Shown piece by piece: positions 1 to 9,375 of a stretch of 64,000 bases of DNA; position 1 is the stretch's first letter; each line of letters begins with the position of its first letter. The position numbers and the translations under genes are program-made. The stretch comes from Streptosporangium album (GTDB lineage: Bacteria > Actinomycetota > Actinomycetes > Streptosporangiales > Streptosporangiaceae), in NCBI RefSeq assembly GCF_014203795.1, contig NZ_JACHJU010000001.1:2914001-2978000 (forward strand), in the 5' to 3' direction. The notes beneath the pieces are model-generated. The model saw only the letters and a program-made list of their open reading frames with translations. It had not been told where the DNA came from and made no database searches.

Positions 1-5
1 GCTGC

Positions 6-17
6 GCCTCTCCTTTG
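6..17 (-). promoter_or_regulatory. Shine-Dalgarno of a gene beyond the left edge
   Basis: Read on the minus strand the bases give AAAGGAGAGGCG, a strong ribosome-binding site pointing off the left edge. In the conserved actinobacterial order the next gene after sigM and its anti-sigma factor is thioredoxin reductase (trxB), so the site probably belongs to trxB. That identity is inference from synteny because no coding sequence is visible. Confidence 0.5.
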
Positions 18-70
18 TCATTGCCAGTGGCGTCAACAGATCCTAGGCGTCACTGATTCCCCGCCGAGAC

Positions 71-110
71 GAGAAGGCCCGGCACGGACGGATCCGTGCC
101 GGGCCTTCTC
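71..110 (-). terminator. Terminator after the anti-sigma gene
   Basis: A perfect inverted repeat with two 18-base arms (GAGAAGGCCCGGCACGGA and its complement) and a 4-base loop lies just after the anti-sigma stop codon. The stem is very GC-rich with no long U tract, as is usual in actinomycetes. It separates the sigma/anti-sigma pair from the gene beyond the left edge. Confidence 0.8.
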
Positions 111-133
111 CTGGATGGGGTGAATCCGACGAG

Positions 134-1009
134 TTATTTCCAGCTTGCGAGAGCAGGCTTGCGCAGGTCCTCACACCGCAGGCCCACCACGTGGACGCGC
201 ACCGAGTTCTTGGCCTTGTTCTGCCAGAAGACCATGATGTTGGCCTCCTGACCGTTGTACTGGCCCTGGTCCACGGTGAACGGAGACTTCCCGACCTTGC
301 TGGAGACCTGCTGGACGCACTGCTGGAGCTTGGCGCCGCCGCTCATGTCCTTGGCGTCCACGATCTGCGCCGGGCCGATGTAGTCCAGCAGCGAGCCCTT
401 GAGCTCCTGGTCGTTGTAGTTCCAGTTGCTGTCGGTCAGCTGGTAGCCCCCTCCCACGGAGGGCAGGGGCTGGGCGATCGGGGTGCCCGTGCCCGTGCTG
501 GGCGCGGAGAGCACGTCGCTCGTCACCACGGCCCCGCCGATCACCGCCGCCACCATTCCCGCCGCCGCGACGGGCATGGCCCATCGGCGCTGCCGGGTGG
601 TCTTGCGCCGCCTGACCGGGGTGACCGGGGTGATGGTGCCGTCGTCGCCGACGACTCCCAGCCGTGTCACCGGCTCCGGCTCCGGCTCGGGGAGAGGCGT
701 CGTCTCCCACGGCGCGTCGCGCATTATGTCGTCCCAGGCCGGTGCTTCCACCAGGCCCACTCCACCTCCACGGAAGCTTTCGGCCTCTGCGGCCAGCGCG
801 CGGTCAATCCTGAGTGCGACCCCCATCGGCATGGCCGGGGTGGGCGTCGCGGACAGCACCTCACGGACCGCTGCAAGGTCGGCGAGGCTCTCACCACAGG
901 GGTCGCAGACCGCGAGATGTTCGCGTACCTGCAGGGCCGTGGCGGCGTCGAGAAGACCCTCGGCCAGTTCGGCCAGGATCTCCAGGTCGTAGTGCGTATC
1001 ACCCGTCAC
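134..1009 (-). CDS. Membrane-anchored zinc-finger anti-sigma factor
   Basis: A protein of 291 residues, probable antagonist of the ECF sigma factor encoded just upstream, whose stop it overlaps by 11 bases. The N-terminal domain carries the ZAS pattern His-x3-Cys-x2-Cys (HLAVCDPC), which in this family binds zinc and clamps sigma. One transmembrane helix (WAMPVAAAGMVAAVIGGAVV) lies about residues 150-175, followed by an extracytoplasmic C-terminal domain of about 120 residues. I chose the GTG at 1009 over an ATG 30 codons upstream because AAGGGAG sits 9 bases before it and because the extra residues do not look like a ZAS domain. Position and architecture match RsmA, the partner of mycobacterial SigM. 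Release of sigma through this sensor, for example by proteolysis or redox change, is inferred from the family. Confidence 0.88.
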   Translation of the reverse strand: MTGDTHYDLEILAELAEGLLDAATALQVREHLAVCDPCGESLADLAAVREVLSATPTPAMPMGVALRIDRALAAEAESFRGGGVGLVEAPAWDDIMRDAPWETTPLPEPEPEPVTRLGVVGDDGTITPVTPVRRRKTTRQRRWAMPVAAAGMVAAVIGGAVVTSDVLSAPSTGTGTPIAQPLPSVGGGYQLTDSNWNYNDQELKGSLLDYIGPAQIVDAKDMSGGAKLQQCVQQVSSKVGKSPFTVDQGQYNGQEANIMVFWQNKAKNSVRVHVVGLRCEDLRKPALASWK

Positions 1010-1646
1010 GAAGTTCTGCTCCCTTCGCGGATGAGACGCGAGACAGATCGGATCGGTTCCGTAGATGGGAAAGAATGGGGGCGAGTTTCGCGCGCCCACG
1101 GGCGCATCTGCTCTTCACCGTGCCGCTCGGCACCTCCAGGACCTGGGCGGCGTCCTCGACGGAGTAGCCCATCATGTCCACGAGCACCAATGCGGCCCGC
1201 TGGTCCGCGGGCAGCAGCTTGAGCGCGGCCGAGACCTCCATGGAGACCTCGCGCTCGGCTGTCTGGTCCAGCACGGGGGCGTCGCGTTCGGCGGCCTCGA
1301 CGAGCTCGTCGTCGGCGACCGGGCGGATGGACTTCCTGCGCATGCGGTCCAGGCAGGCGTTGACCACGATGCGGTGCAGCCACGTGGTGACGGCCGCCTC
1401 GCCGCGGAAACTGTCGGCCTTGCGATAGGCCGAGACGAAGGCGTCCTGTACGGCGTCGGCCGCCTCGTCGGGGTCGCCCAGCGTGCGCAGGGCGACCGCC
1501 CACATGCGGTCTCGATGTCGCTTGACTATTTCACTGAAAGCGTGCGGATCCCCGGCGATATGCCGGGTCAGCAGCTCGGCGTCGGGCACTGTGGCCCGCG
1601 CCATCTGCTGTTCCGCCGCTGGCGGGGTCTCGGGTGGGGAATTCAC
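999..1646 (-). CDS. sigM: ECF RNA polymerase sigma factor, SigM type
   Basis: A 215-residue extracytoplasmic-function sigma factor. Sigma region 2 spans roughly residues 35-100 (AFSEIVKRHRDRMWAVALRT, then DAVQDAFVSAYRKADSFRGE and TWLHRIVVNACLDRMRRK) and region 4 roughly residues 140-195 (LPADQRAALVLVDMMGYSVE, then GTVKSRCARGRAKLAPIL). It reads into its own anti-sigma gene with an 11-base overlap, which suggests translational coupling. The pseudokinase, MurJ and DUF6049 genes lie directly upstream on the same strand, the order found around sigM (Rv3911) in Mycobacterium tuberculosis. The likely role is a cell-envelope stress regulon. Assignment to SigM rather than another ECF factor rests on synteny. 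Confidence 0.9.
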   Translation of the reverse strand: MNSPPETPPAAEQQMARATVPDAELLTRHIAGDPHAFSEIVKRHRDRMWAVALRTLGDPDEAADAVQDAFVSAYRKADSFRGEAAVTTWLHRIVVNACLDRMRRKSIRPVADDELVEAAERDAPVLDQTAEREVSMEVSAALKLLPADQRAALVLVDMMGYSVEDAAQVLEVPSGTVKSRCARGRAKLAPILSHLRNRSDLSRVSSAKGAELRDG

Positions 1647-1758
1647 AAGGAGAGTCCTGCTGCCGGTCCGGGGAGAACACCACTACGTGATAGATGGTGC
1701 CATGAAATCTCCGATGATCGTCAACAAGACGGGTAAAACCGATCAAATCGCTCTGGCG

Positions 1759-3267
1759 TCACTTCGTGGCGAGGATCTTGACGTCGATCACGGTTCCACG
1801 ATATTTGCCCTGGTAGGTGGGCATTTTGGTGAACCAGACCACGACGTATCTGCCCTTCTCCGGGGCCTCGGCGGTGAAGATCTTCTTGCCGGAGGCCTCG
1901 GCGGACTTGCCGATCACGGTCATGTCCTTCAGGTCCTGGGAGTCGCCGACCCTGACCTCCGCGGCGCCGCCGGAGCCGCTGCCGAAGTCGACCGACACCT
2001 GCTTCACCGGCATGCTCTGGTCCAGGGTGAGTATCAGTCCGACGCCGTCCTTCAACCGGCCGAAGTCCTCGGAATTGTAGGACTCGGAGTGCCAGTCGGT
2101 GGAGGGCTTGCCGTCCACCGCGTAGAGGGCGAGCTCGGGCCGCTCGGCACCGTCGGTGCCCAGCGGGTCGAAGCCGGAGGCGGAGACGGGCTTCACCTCA
2201 CGGGTGGCGGTGGCGACGGTCGCGGTGGGTTTGGCGGTCTGCTCCGCGACCGGGGTCCCGGCGTTGCCGATGCTGCGGCCGAGCGTCCAGGCGCCCAGGC
2301 CGACGGCCACCATCACCAGGAGCACGACCATGGTCATGGCCACCTTGTTGACCATCCCGCCACCCGCCGGGCGCGGGTGGTGCTGCTGAGGGGGGAGGGG
2401 CGGGCTGGGGCGCTGGGGCGCCATGGTGTCCAGGCCCTCCGAGCGCGAGACCCCCACCGGGGACAGCGGCGCCGCCACGGGCATCGGCATCGGCATCGGG
2501 GTGGGCCGGGGCACCGAGGCCAGGGCCTCGGCGACCTCGTCCGGTGTCGTCAGCGGTTCGAGCCCGCGCCTGCTCTCCGGCAGAATCGCCCGGCAGGTGA
2601 TGGTGTCGAGGTAACCGGGGACGCCCGCGGTGACCTGACGCGGCGTGCAGAAGTGACCGTCGTCCATGGGAGCGGCGGGCAGGCCGCCCTCCTGCTCGTC
2701 GCCCGGCCAGTGGCCGGTCAGCCCGGCGTACAGCAGCCGGCCGAGGCCCTCCGCGTCGGTCCGGGCCGGGTCGTCACTCGTCACGTCGGCCAGGACGGCG
2801 TCGACCCCCACGCCGAGCAGTTTGACCGTGCTGCCCGCCGTCCACACCAGGTGGTCGGGGGTCAGGCACAGATGGGCCTGGTCCGCCTCGTGCGCGTGGG
2901 CCAGCGCCTCGGCCGCCTCCGCGACCAGCGCGGCGGCCCGTTCGGGATCCAGCGGCCCAGAGGTGATCATGTCGGTGAGGGTCTCGCCGCTGACCCATTC
3001 GCTGACGACGTAGGAGCGGCCGTCGTCCTCGGTGGCGTCGAAGACCTGGGTCAGCCGCGGGTCGGTCAGCCTGCTGGCCGCACGGGCGGCCGTGACGACC
3101 TCGTTGAGGCGGGGGAAGTCGGGGTCGAAGGTGTGCACGGCGACGGGCCGGGCGAGCACCTCGTCGATGGCCTTCCAGAGTGTGGCCCCGCCGGACTCGT
3201 GGACGCGGTCCTCAAGCCGGAAACGCTCGGCCAGCTTCGTGCCGGGCTCGATGGCGGAGGAACTCAT
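1759..3267 (-). CDS. Membrane pseudokinase with extracytoplasmic discoidin-like domain
   Basis: A 502-residue protein with a kinase-like N-terminal half (about residues 10-260), a proline-rich linker, one transmembrane helix (VAMTMVVLLVMVAVGLGAW, about residues 308-326) and an extracytoplasmic C-terminal domain that resembles an F5/8 type C (discoidin) fold. The kinase core looks dead. The VAIK lysine is replaced in VAVHTF, the HRD segment reads HLCLTPDHL without the catalytic aspartate, and DFG reads LGVG. In mycobacteria an equivalent pseudokinase and extracellular domain are fused to the C terminus of MurJ (Rv3910) and recruit the FHA protein FhaA when phosphorylated. Here the module is a separate gene downstream of murJ. 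GGAGAG precedes the ATG. Control of MurJ is inferred from that homology. Confidence 0.85.
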   Translation of the reverse strand: MSSSAIEPGTKLAERFRLEDRVHESGGATLWKAIDEVLARPVAVHTFDPDFPRLNEVVTAARAASRLTDPRLTQVFDATEDDGRSYVVSEWVSGETLTDMITSGPLDPERAAALVAEAAEALAHAHEADQAHLCLTPDHLVWTAGSTVKLLGVGVDAVLADVTSDDPARTDAEGLGRLLYAGLTGHWPGDEQEGGLPAAPMDDGHFCTPRQVTAGVPGYLDTITCRAILPESRRGLEPLTTPDEVAEALASVPRPTPMPMPMPVAAPLSPVGVSRSEGLDTMAPQRPSPPLPPQQHHPRPAGGGMVNKVAMTMVVLLVMVAVGLGAWTLGRSIGNAGTPVAEQTAKPTATVATATREVKPVSASGFDPLGTDGAERPELALYAVDGKPSTDWHSESYNSEDFGRLKDGVGLILTLDQSMPVKQVSVDFGSGSGGAAEVRVGDSQDLKDMTVIGKSAEASGKKIFTAEAPEKGRYVVVWFTKMPTYQGKYRGTVIDVKILATK

Positions 3268-3462
3268 GAGCTCTCCGTAACTGAGAACACGGCATCGCCA
3301 TTCCGGGTTGACACATCAGGACACATCACGCGATGCCGGGTGGATCCGCCCACGCCCTCCTGCTTCCATTAGCCGCATGTCGTCACACGCGTCGCACCAT
3401 GGTAGTCCCGCGCCGGTTCCGCCCGTGTTCTGCTTGTCAGACGCTTGGGACAAGTCTTGGGG

Positions 3463-5067
3463 TTACCGGCCTACCCGGCCGGCGACCATTCCAACGATCG
3501 AACTCACTTCCGGGATGCGCATCCGGTGTGCGATGACCAGATAGAGAACCATACCGAGACCGCCGCCCGCGGCGAGCATGATGGCCGCGCTGAGCGCGTT
3601 CAGATCGGCCGTCTCCTGCGTGATCCACAACACACCGAGCGCGGCCAGCGCGGCGGGGAGGGCGGCCATGTACATCCGTGACAACCCGGTCACCACGACA
3701 CGCCCCTGGAGGCCGCGCACGCGGCGGCTGGCGAGGGACCAGGCGACCGCCGTGCCTATCACGTAGGTGACCGTGAAGGCGAGGGCCAGGCCCATGACCA
3801 CGTACTTCGCGGGAAGGGCGACGTAGGCGACGACGCTGAGCGCGATGCTCACCACGGTGTTGCCCGCACCGATGAAGACGGGCGTGCGGGTGTCGCCGAA
3901 GGAGTAGAAGACGCGCAGCAGGAGCTGGAAGATCGAGAACGGCACCAGCGCCAGGCCGAAGACCTGGAGCACGTTGCCGATGTAGACCGCCGAGTCGACG
4001 GTCATGTTGCCCCACGAGAAGATCAGCACGGTCACCGCGGGGCCGAGCACCATCAGCAGCAGTCCCGCCGGCACCATCAGGGCCGACACCAGCCGCACGC
4101 CCGAGGAGAACTCCCCCCGGACCGAGTCGAACTGCCCCTCGTGCACCGCCCGGCTCATCCGGGGCAGCATCGCGGTGATCACCGAGACCGCGATGATGCC
4201 GTAGGGGAGCTGGAAGAACTGGAACGCGAAGTTGTAGGCGGAGTTGCCCGCTCCGGGCGTCGTCTCGCCCGCACCGGAGGAGAGCTTGGTGGTGACCAGG
4301 AACCCGATCTGGTTGATGCCGACGTAGGCGAAGGTCCAGGCGGCGGTCCGGCCCATCTCGCCGAGCCCGGCGTTGCGCAGGTCGAACCTGGGCCTGAACC
4401 GGAAACCCACCCGGTGCAGCGAGACGACCAGCACCAGGCACTGGGCCACGATCCCGGCGGTGGTGCCCAGGCCGAGCACGGCGAGGTCGGTGTCGGTCAC
4501 CTTGTCGAGGTCCGCGCCCGCGTCGCCGAGCATCAGGTAGTAGGCCACCAGAACACAGATCATCACGATGTTGTTCAGCACCGGCGCCCACATGGGGGCT
4601 CCGAACCTGTCGCGGGTGTTGAGGATCGCCCCGGCGATGGCCCCGACGCCGAAGAAGGCGATCTGGGGGAGGATGTACTGCGCCAGGGTGACCGCGACCT
4701 CGATCTTCCTGGCGTTCCAGCCGGCGCTGTAGAGGCCGATCAGCGGCCGGGCGAGCAGCACCGCCAGGATCGCCACCACCGTCAGCGAGACGGCTGCGAG
4801 CGTCATCAGCCGCTGCTCGTTGGCCCGGCCGCCGTCGGGGTCGCTCTTCTGCCGCTTGATGATCGCCGGGACGACGACGCTGCTCAGGATCCCGGTGATG
4901 AGGAAGTCGAGCAGGATGAACGGGATGGCGTAGGCGACGTTGTAGGCGTCACCCAGATAGGCGGTGCCGATCGCCGCGGCGAGCATCGCCGTACGGACGA
5001 AACCCGTGACGCGCGAGACCATCGTGCCCGCCGCCATGATCGCGCTCGCACGCAGGACCTTGCTCAT
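3463..5067 (-). CDS. murJ: Lipid II flippase MurJ (MviN family)
   Basis: A 534-residue polytopic membrane protein with about 14 predicted helices, the size of a stand-alone MurJ. The start (SKVLRASAIMAAGTMVSRVT) and the early segment GFVRTAMLAAAIG are characteristic of the MviN/MurJ branch of the MOP superfamily, which flips lipid II across the plasma membrane for peptidoglycan synthesis. GGAGGAG lies before the ATG. The upstream DUF6049 gene ends 28 bases away, so the two are probably cotranscribed, and the pseudokinase follows after a gap of about 195 bases. Unlike the mycobacterial protein it has no C-terminal kinase-like extension. Confidence 0.93.
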   Translation of the reverse strand: MSKVLRASAIMAAGTMVSRVTGFVRTAMLAAAIGTAYLGDAYNVAYAIPFILLDFLITGILSSVVVPAIIKRQKSDPDGGRANEQRLMTLAAVSLTVVAILAVLLARPLIGLYSAGWNARKIEVAVTLAQYILPQIAFFGVGAIAGAILNTRDRFGAPMWAPVLNNIVMICVLVAYYLMLGDAGADLDKVTDTDLAVLGLGTTAGIVAQCLVLVVSLHRVGFRFRPRFDLRNAGLGEMGRTAAWTFAYVGINQIGFLVTTKLSSGAGETTPGAGNSAYNFAFQFFQLPYGIIAVSVITAMLPRMSRAVHEGQFDSVRGEFSSGVRLVSALMVPAGLLLMVLGPAVTVLIFSWGNMTVDSAVYIGNVLQVFGLALVPFSIFQLLLRVFYSFGDTRTPVFIGAGNTVVSIALSVVAYVALPAKYVVMGLALAFTVTYVIGTAVAWSLASRRVRGLQGRVVVTGLSRMYMAALPAALAALGVLWITQETADLNALSAAIMLAAGGGLGMVLYLVIAHRMRIPEVSSIVGMVAGRVGR

Positions 5068-5095
5068 CGCTCTCCTCCGCCGGGTCTTCCGGTGC

Positions 5096-7246
5096 TCAGG
5101 ACTCGGTGCCGGCCGGCGCGCTCGCGCGCCTCGGCGGAACAGTGGCCGCCGAGGTGCGGCGGTTTCCCCTGCGGCGCAGGACGCGCATGACGACGGCCGC
5201 GAGCATCACCAGGAGGGCGGCCCCGACGATCACCAGTGCGATCCCGGTGTAGCCGGTGGTCCGCACGGTCAGCTCGACGGGCCTGCCGTACTTCCGGCCG
5301 TCCTCGGTGGTGAGCTGGACCGCCACGGTGGTCTGGCCACCCGACGTCGTCATCGCGGTCATCGGGACCCGGATGGTCCGGTTCTGGCCGCCCCTGATCG
5401 TGATCGACTCGTTCTGGGCCTCGTAGTTCTCGATCCTCAGCACGCCGGGCTGGTCGGAGGTCACCTTGAGCCGGACCGTGACCTCGTTGGCGTCGACGTC
5501 CTGGCCCAGCCCGTTGTGGACGGTGATCGGCACCTCGCCGTTCTTGCCGGCCAGCGTGCGGATCTGGGACTGCTCGGTGCCGGTGATGGAGATCTTCCCG
5601 GTCCGTTCGTCGACCGCGCTCGCGATCCGCTTGATGTACGGTCTCGCGGCGTCGTCCCTGTCCCGCCAGGCGGAGGAGGCGAGCCGGAGCAGCGCCAGGT
5701 CGAACACGTCGATGTCCTGGTCCGTGGTCACCGCGGCGGTCAGGTCGGCACGGGTGCCGACCCGCTTCACGCTCGTCATGTACGGCTTGCCGAGCTCCTT
5801 ACGCCGGTCCTGGTCGGTGTAGGTGATGTCGGCCCGCGGGGCGGGGGCGCCCTTGCCCGGCTTGATGGCGCCGAGCGTGGCCGGGGCGAGCCACGGCAGG
5901 GACGCGGCGGTCTTCGCCAGGCCGGTCACGTAGGCGGGGTCCGGATCCCAGCGCCGGGGCGGGACGGCGATCACGGTCCGTGCGGTGGTGACGGGCTCGG
6001 AGCTGATCATCGCGGTCTCGGCGATGAACCGCTGGCGGCTGAGCAGGGCCACGCCGGGGAGCGAGGTCTCGGCGCCGACTATCTCGCTCAGCGCCGTGTC
6101 GGCGACCAGCGCGGTGACCGGGCCGTCCACGCTCTGCAGGGTCGCCGAGGCGTCCGGGGTGGTGATCGGCGAGGTCGCCGGCGGCAGGTTCGGCTCGCTC
6201 AGCAGCACGGAGCGGACGCCGCCGGTGGCCAGCAGGTCCAGCCCGTCGTAGTCGAGCAGCCCGTTCACCGGCCAGTTCACGTCGGTGAGGACGTCGCGGC
6301 CGAGGGTCTCCTTCGCGACGATCCTGGCCGCCGCGATGCCGGTGCCCACGATGCTGTCGACGCCGTTGTGGGCGAGGGCGGTCACGTCGGGGTCCCCGTA
6401 GGGGGTGGCCACGACCGGAGGCTTGGCGAGAGCCGTACGGAGGCCGTCGAGCCAGGCGTTGGCCGCGGCGTTGGCCGGGCGGTTCTCGCTCTTGCCCTTC
6501 GTCTCGATCGTGTGCGCCTGGCCCAGCGCCCGGACGTCGTCGAGCAGGGCCGGGTCGACCACCCAGGTGAGGCCCTTGGACGAGGTGGTGCTCTGGGCGA
6601 TCTTCAGCAGGTTGCCGAGGCGTTTGCCGCCGGTCAGGGACGCGGACAGGCCGTCACTGAGGAAGGTGCGGTCGTCGGCGCGGCGGGGCTGGTCGACGAT
6701 CGGCAGGACCATGGCGAGCCTGGTGCGCGGCACTGCGGCGTCCTTCGGCATGTAGGACACGAAGGTGCGCTGGATCGCGAGCTGCTGGCCCAGGGGGTCG
6801 AGCACCTCGATCGCGACCGGGTAGACGCCGAACCGGGAGATCCCGAGCTGCTGCGGGGTGAAGACGAACTTCCACGGCGCCTTCGCCGAGGGCGCGAGGC
6901 TCGGTGGCTGGAGGTAGCTCTGGTCACGCCATGCCGTCGGCTGGGGCACCTCGCCGTTCTGGTAGGCCTGCATGTCGGCACGGCGGGCGAACGGCTGGGA
7001 CGAGTAACGCAACCGGATCCGCAGGTTGGTGAGGGCCTCGGTGCCGGTGTTGGTGAAGGAGCCGGAGACGTTGATCTCGGTGGTCGGCTCGCGGGGCACG
7101 TCCGGGCTGATCGCCTCCACCATGAGCTGGGGGGCCTGGCGGCTCACCGCGGCCGTCCGGGCGTCCGCCGTCGCCGGAAGGACCACGGCCGCGAGAAGGA
7201 GCAGCGTGGTGGTGAGCACGGCGAGCGGAGTGGCCTTGTTGATCAC
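5096..7246 (-). CDS. DUF6049 family secreted membrane-anchored protein
   Basis: A 716-residue protein with an N-terminal signal peptide (TTTLLLLAAVVLPATADA), a long extracytoplasmic body with beta-rich Ig-like ends, and one transmembrane helix near the C terminus (IALVIVGAALLVMLAAVVM) followed by a short basic cytoplasmic tail. It occupies the place of Rv3909 next to MurJ in mycobacteria, and this family is strictly conserved beside murJ and cca in actinobacteria. No catalytic motif is evident. The start is GTG at 7246. A role in envelope assembly alongside MurJ is inference from synteny; the biochemical function is not known to me. Confidence 0.8.
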   Translation of the reverse strand: MINKATPLAVLTTTLLLLAAVVLPATADARTAAVSRQAPQLMVEAISPDVPREPTTEINVSGSFTNTGTEALTNLRIRLRYSSQPFARRADMQAYQNGEVPQPTAWRDQSYLQPPSLAPSAKAPWKFVFTPQQLGISRFGVYPVAIEVLDPLGQQLAIQRTFVSYMPKDAAVPRTRLAMVLPIVDQPRRADDRTFLSDGLSASLTGGKRLGNLLKIAQSTTSSKGLTWVVDPALLDDVRALGQAHTIETKGKSENRPANAAANAWLDGLRTALAKPPVVATPYGDPDVTALAHNGVDSIVGTGIAAARIVAKETLGRDVLTDVNWPVNGLLDYDGLDLLATGGVRSVLLSEPNLPPATSPITTPDASATLQSVDGPVTALVADTALSEIVGAETSLPGVALLSRQRFIAETAMISSEPVTTARTVIAVPPRRWDPDPAYVTGLAKTAASLPWLAPATLGAIKPGKGAPAPRADITYTDQDRRKELGKPYMTSVKRVGTRADLTAAVTTDQDIDVFDLALLRLASSAWRDRDDAARPYIKRIASAVDERTGKISITGTEQSQIRTLAGKNGEVPITVHNGLGQDVDANEVTVRLKVTSDQPGVLRIENYEAQNESITIRGGQNRTIRVPMTAMTTSGGQTTVAVQLTTEDGRKYGRPVELTVRTTGYTGIALVIVGAALLVMLAAVVMRVLRRRGNRRTSAATVPPRRASAPAGTES

Positions 7247-7292
7247 GTGCCGGCCATGGGTGGAGTACGGCGCACGCCCGTAATGCTATGGC

Positions 7293-7814
7293 CTATCCGG
7301 CGAGGGGAAAGGTCGCAGGCTCTCTCCGTGACCGGGAATGGACTAGGTCAATGGGCTTCCCTGAGACAAGTGTGAGCAGGTGATCGGCCCGTATCCGCAG
7401 TGCCGTGTGCCGTTCCCCGGTGGGGGTGTGAACAAGTTCGGAGGTTCCGGTGAGCCGCTCGTCGACCAGCACGGTCAGCCCGTCGGGCAGCAGCAGCGGG
7501 CAGATCAGCCCGGCGGCGTAGTCGGTGACGGAGTTCACCGTGAAGGCCGAGGCGAGGCGGACCCGGCGGGCGCCCAGGACGCCGCCGACCAGGCCGGGCT
7601 TGGGAGGAGAGCCGACGGAGCCGACGACGGCGACCGATTCCCGGCCGATCCGGGTCGTGACCTCGAAGACCGTCACCTCCACGCAGGCCGCCGGTCTCGC
7701 GCACAGCAACTCCGGCAAGTCGTCGACGCATGTCATCGCGCGCGGAAGGCGTACGATCTCATGGTGGACCTGGTGTGCGAGGAGCCAGCGGTGGATCGCG
7801 AGGGCGTCCTTCAT
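7293..7814 (-). CDS. YbaK/aminoacyl-tRNA editing-domain protein
   Basis: A 173-residue protein resembling the YbaK/EbsC/ProX editing fold, which hydrolyses mischarged aminoacyl-tRNAs. Supporting features are the early segment for a small alpha-beta barrel (HRWLLAHQVHHEIVRLPRA), the glycine-rich turn GLVGGVLGARRVRLAS, the segment VTDYAAGLICPLLLPDG, where family members carry a proline-containing loop, and the final TGERHTALRIRADHLLTLV segment. It stands alone, diverging from cca across a 120-base intergenic region, and no synthetase is fused. The editing substrate cannot be told from sequence. The family call is from motif recognition and is fairly, not fully, secure. Confidence 0.68.
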   Translation of the reverse strand: MKDALAIHRWLLAHQVHHEIVRLPRAMTCVDDLPELLCARPAACVEVTVFEVTTRIGRESVAVVGSVGSPPKPGLVGGVLGARRVRLASAFTVNSVTDYAAGLICPLLLPDGLTVLVDERLTGTSELVHTPTGERHTALRIRADHLLTLVSGKPIDLVHSRSRREPATFPLAG

Positions 7815-7935
7815 GTATGTGCTCCTTGCCTCGACGCACGGCCCCCGACGGTCTTTTGACTGACCGTAACCTGGTGATCGCTTCAGGTGTATCCCCCCAG
7901 GGGAACATGTTCCGTAACCGAAGGACCTACCCGGC

Positions 7936-9375
7936 TTGTCCCTTTCAAATCTGTCTGAGAGTCAGCGGAACGGCATGAGCGAGCTGTTCCGGAAGATCGC
8001 GCCCGTGGCCGACGAGCTCGGCGAGCTGTTCGCCGCACGGGGCTACCAGATCGCCCTCGTGGGCGGTTCCGTCCGCGACGTCTTCCTCGGCAGGATCGGC
8101 AACGACCTCGACCTGACGACGGACGCCCGCCCGGAGACGGTCCTGGAGCTCATCCGTGACTGGGCCGACTCCATCTGGACGATCGGCATCGACTTCGGCA
8201 CGGTCGGCGTGCGCAAGGACAACTGGCTGCTGGAGATCACCACCTACCGGAGCGAGTCCTACGACGCCTCCTCGCGCAAGCCCGACGTGGTCTACGGCGA
8301 CACGCTGGAGGGCGACCTCGCCCGGCGTGACTTCGCGGTCAACGCGATGGCGCTGCGCCTGCCGTCCCGCGAGTTCGTCGACCCGCACGGTGGCCTGGAC
8401 GACCTGCATGCCAAGGTGCTGCGCACTCCCGGTCCCGCCGAGCGGTCCTTTGACGACGACCCGTTGCGGATGCTCCGCGCCGCCAGGTTCGCCAGCCAGC
8501 TCGGTTTCACCGTGGACCCGGCGGCGCTCGCCGCGATGAGCGCGATGGCCGGGCGGATCGAGATCGTCTCCGCCGAGCGGATCCGCGAGGAGCTGAACAA
8601 GCTGATCTGCGGCGAGCACCCCCGCGAGGGGCTCAGGATCCTCGTCGAATCCGGTCTCGCCGCGCATGTCCTCCCCGAGCTGCCCAAGCTCCGTCTGGAG
8701 ATCGACGAGCACCACCGGCACAAGGACGTCTACGAGCACACGCTGATCGTGCTGGAGCAGGCGATCGACCTGGAGGAGAACGGACCCGACCGCATCCTGC
8801 GCTGGGCCGCGCTCCTGCACGACGTGGGCAAGCCCAAGACCCGCCGCCACGAGCCCGGCGGACGCGTCTCCTTCCATCACCACGAGGTGGTCGGCGCCCA
8901 GCTCGCCAGAAAGCGCATGACGGAGCTGAAGTTCCCCAAGGACGTCGTGGCCGACGTGTCCCGCCTGGTGGAGCTGCACCTGCGCTTCCACGGGTACGGC
9001 ACCGGGGAGTGGACCGACTCGGCCGTCCGCCGCTACGTCCGCGACGGCGGGCACCTGCTCGAACGCCTGCACAAGCTGACCCGCGCCGACTGCACCACCC
9101 GCAACAGGCGCAAGGCCCAGGTCCTGTCCCGGACCTACGACCAGCTTGAGGAGCGCATCGCGCGGCTGGCCGACGAGGAGGAGCTCGGCAAGATCCGCCC
9201 CGAGCTCGACGGCAACGAGATCCAGGAGCTTCTCGGCGTGCCCCCGGGCCCCGTCGTCGGCCGCGCCTACAAGTTCCTCCTGGACATGCGCCTCGACAAG
9301 GGCGTCCTCGGCAAGGAGACCGCCGCCGCCGCCCTGCGCGCGTGGGCCCGCGAGAACGGGCTGCTCCCTGAGTAG
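7936..9375 (+). CDS. cca: CCA-adding tRNA nucleotidyltransferase
   Basis: A 479-residue class II CCA-adding enzyme that builds or repairs the CCA end of tRNAs. The nucleotidyltransferase head is clear: [13 protein letters not shown] binds NTP and [10 protein letters not shown] supplies the two metal-binding aspartates. The flexible [11 protein letters not shown] and [15 protein letters not shown] motifs follow. The C-terminal part contains an HD domain ([13 protein letters not shown], then [15 protein letters not shown]), as in other actinobacterial members. I accept the TTG at 7936 rather than ATG 7975 because GAAGGA lies 10 bases upstream and the extra residues (SNLSESQRN) align with the conserved N terminus I recall in relatives. 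It is the ortholog of mycobacterial pcnA (Rv3907c). Confidence 0.92.
   Translation: MSLSNLSESQRNGMSELFRKIAPVADELGELFAARGYQIALVGGSVRDVFLGRIGNDLDLTTDARPETVLELIRDWADSIWTIGIDFGTVGVRKDNWLLEITTYRSESYDASSRKPDVVYGDTLEGDLARRDFAVNAMALRLPSREFVDPHGGLDDLHAKVLRTPGPAERSFDDDPLRMLRAARFASQLGFTVDPAALAAMSAMAGRIEIVSAERIREELNKLICGEHPREGLRILVESGLAAHVLPELPKLRLEIDEHHRHKDVYEHTLIVLEQAIDLEENGPDRILRWAALLHDVGKPKTRRHEPGGRVSFHHHEVVGAQLARKRMTELKFPKDVVADVSRLVELHLRFHGYGTGEWTDSAVRRYVRDGGHLLERLHKLTRADCTTRNRRKAQVLSRTYDQLEERIARLADEEELGKIRPELDGNEIQELLGVPPGPVVGRAYKFLLDMRLDKGVLGKETAAAALRAWARENGLLPE

Noticed and set aside
1483-3372. 629-codon plus-strand frame opposite the pseudokinase gene
   Set aside because: It is antisense to a well-supported gene, rich in Arg/Gly/Asp repeats with no domain, the normal by-product of high-GC third positions.
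4964-7375. 803-codon plus-strand frame opposite DUF6049
   Set aside because: Same reason: a mirror frame of the DUF6049 gene with no recognisable motif.
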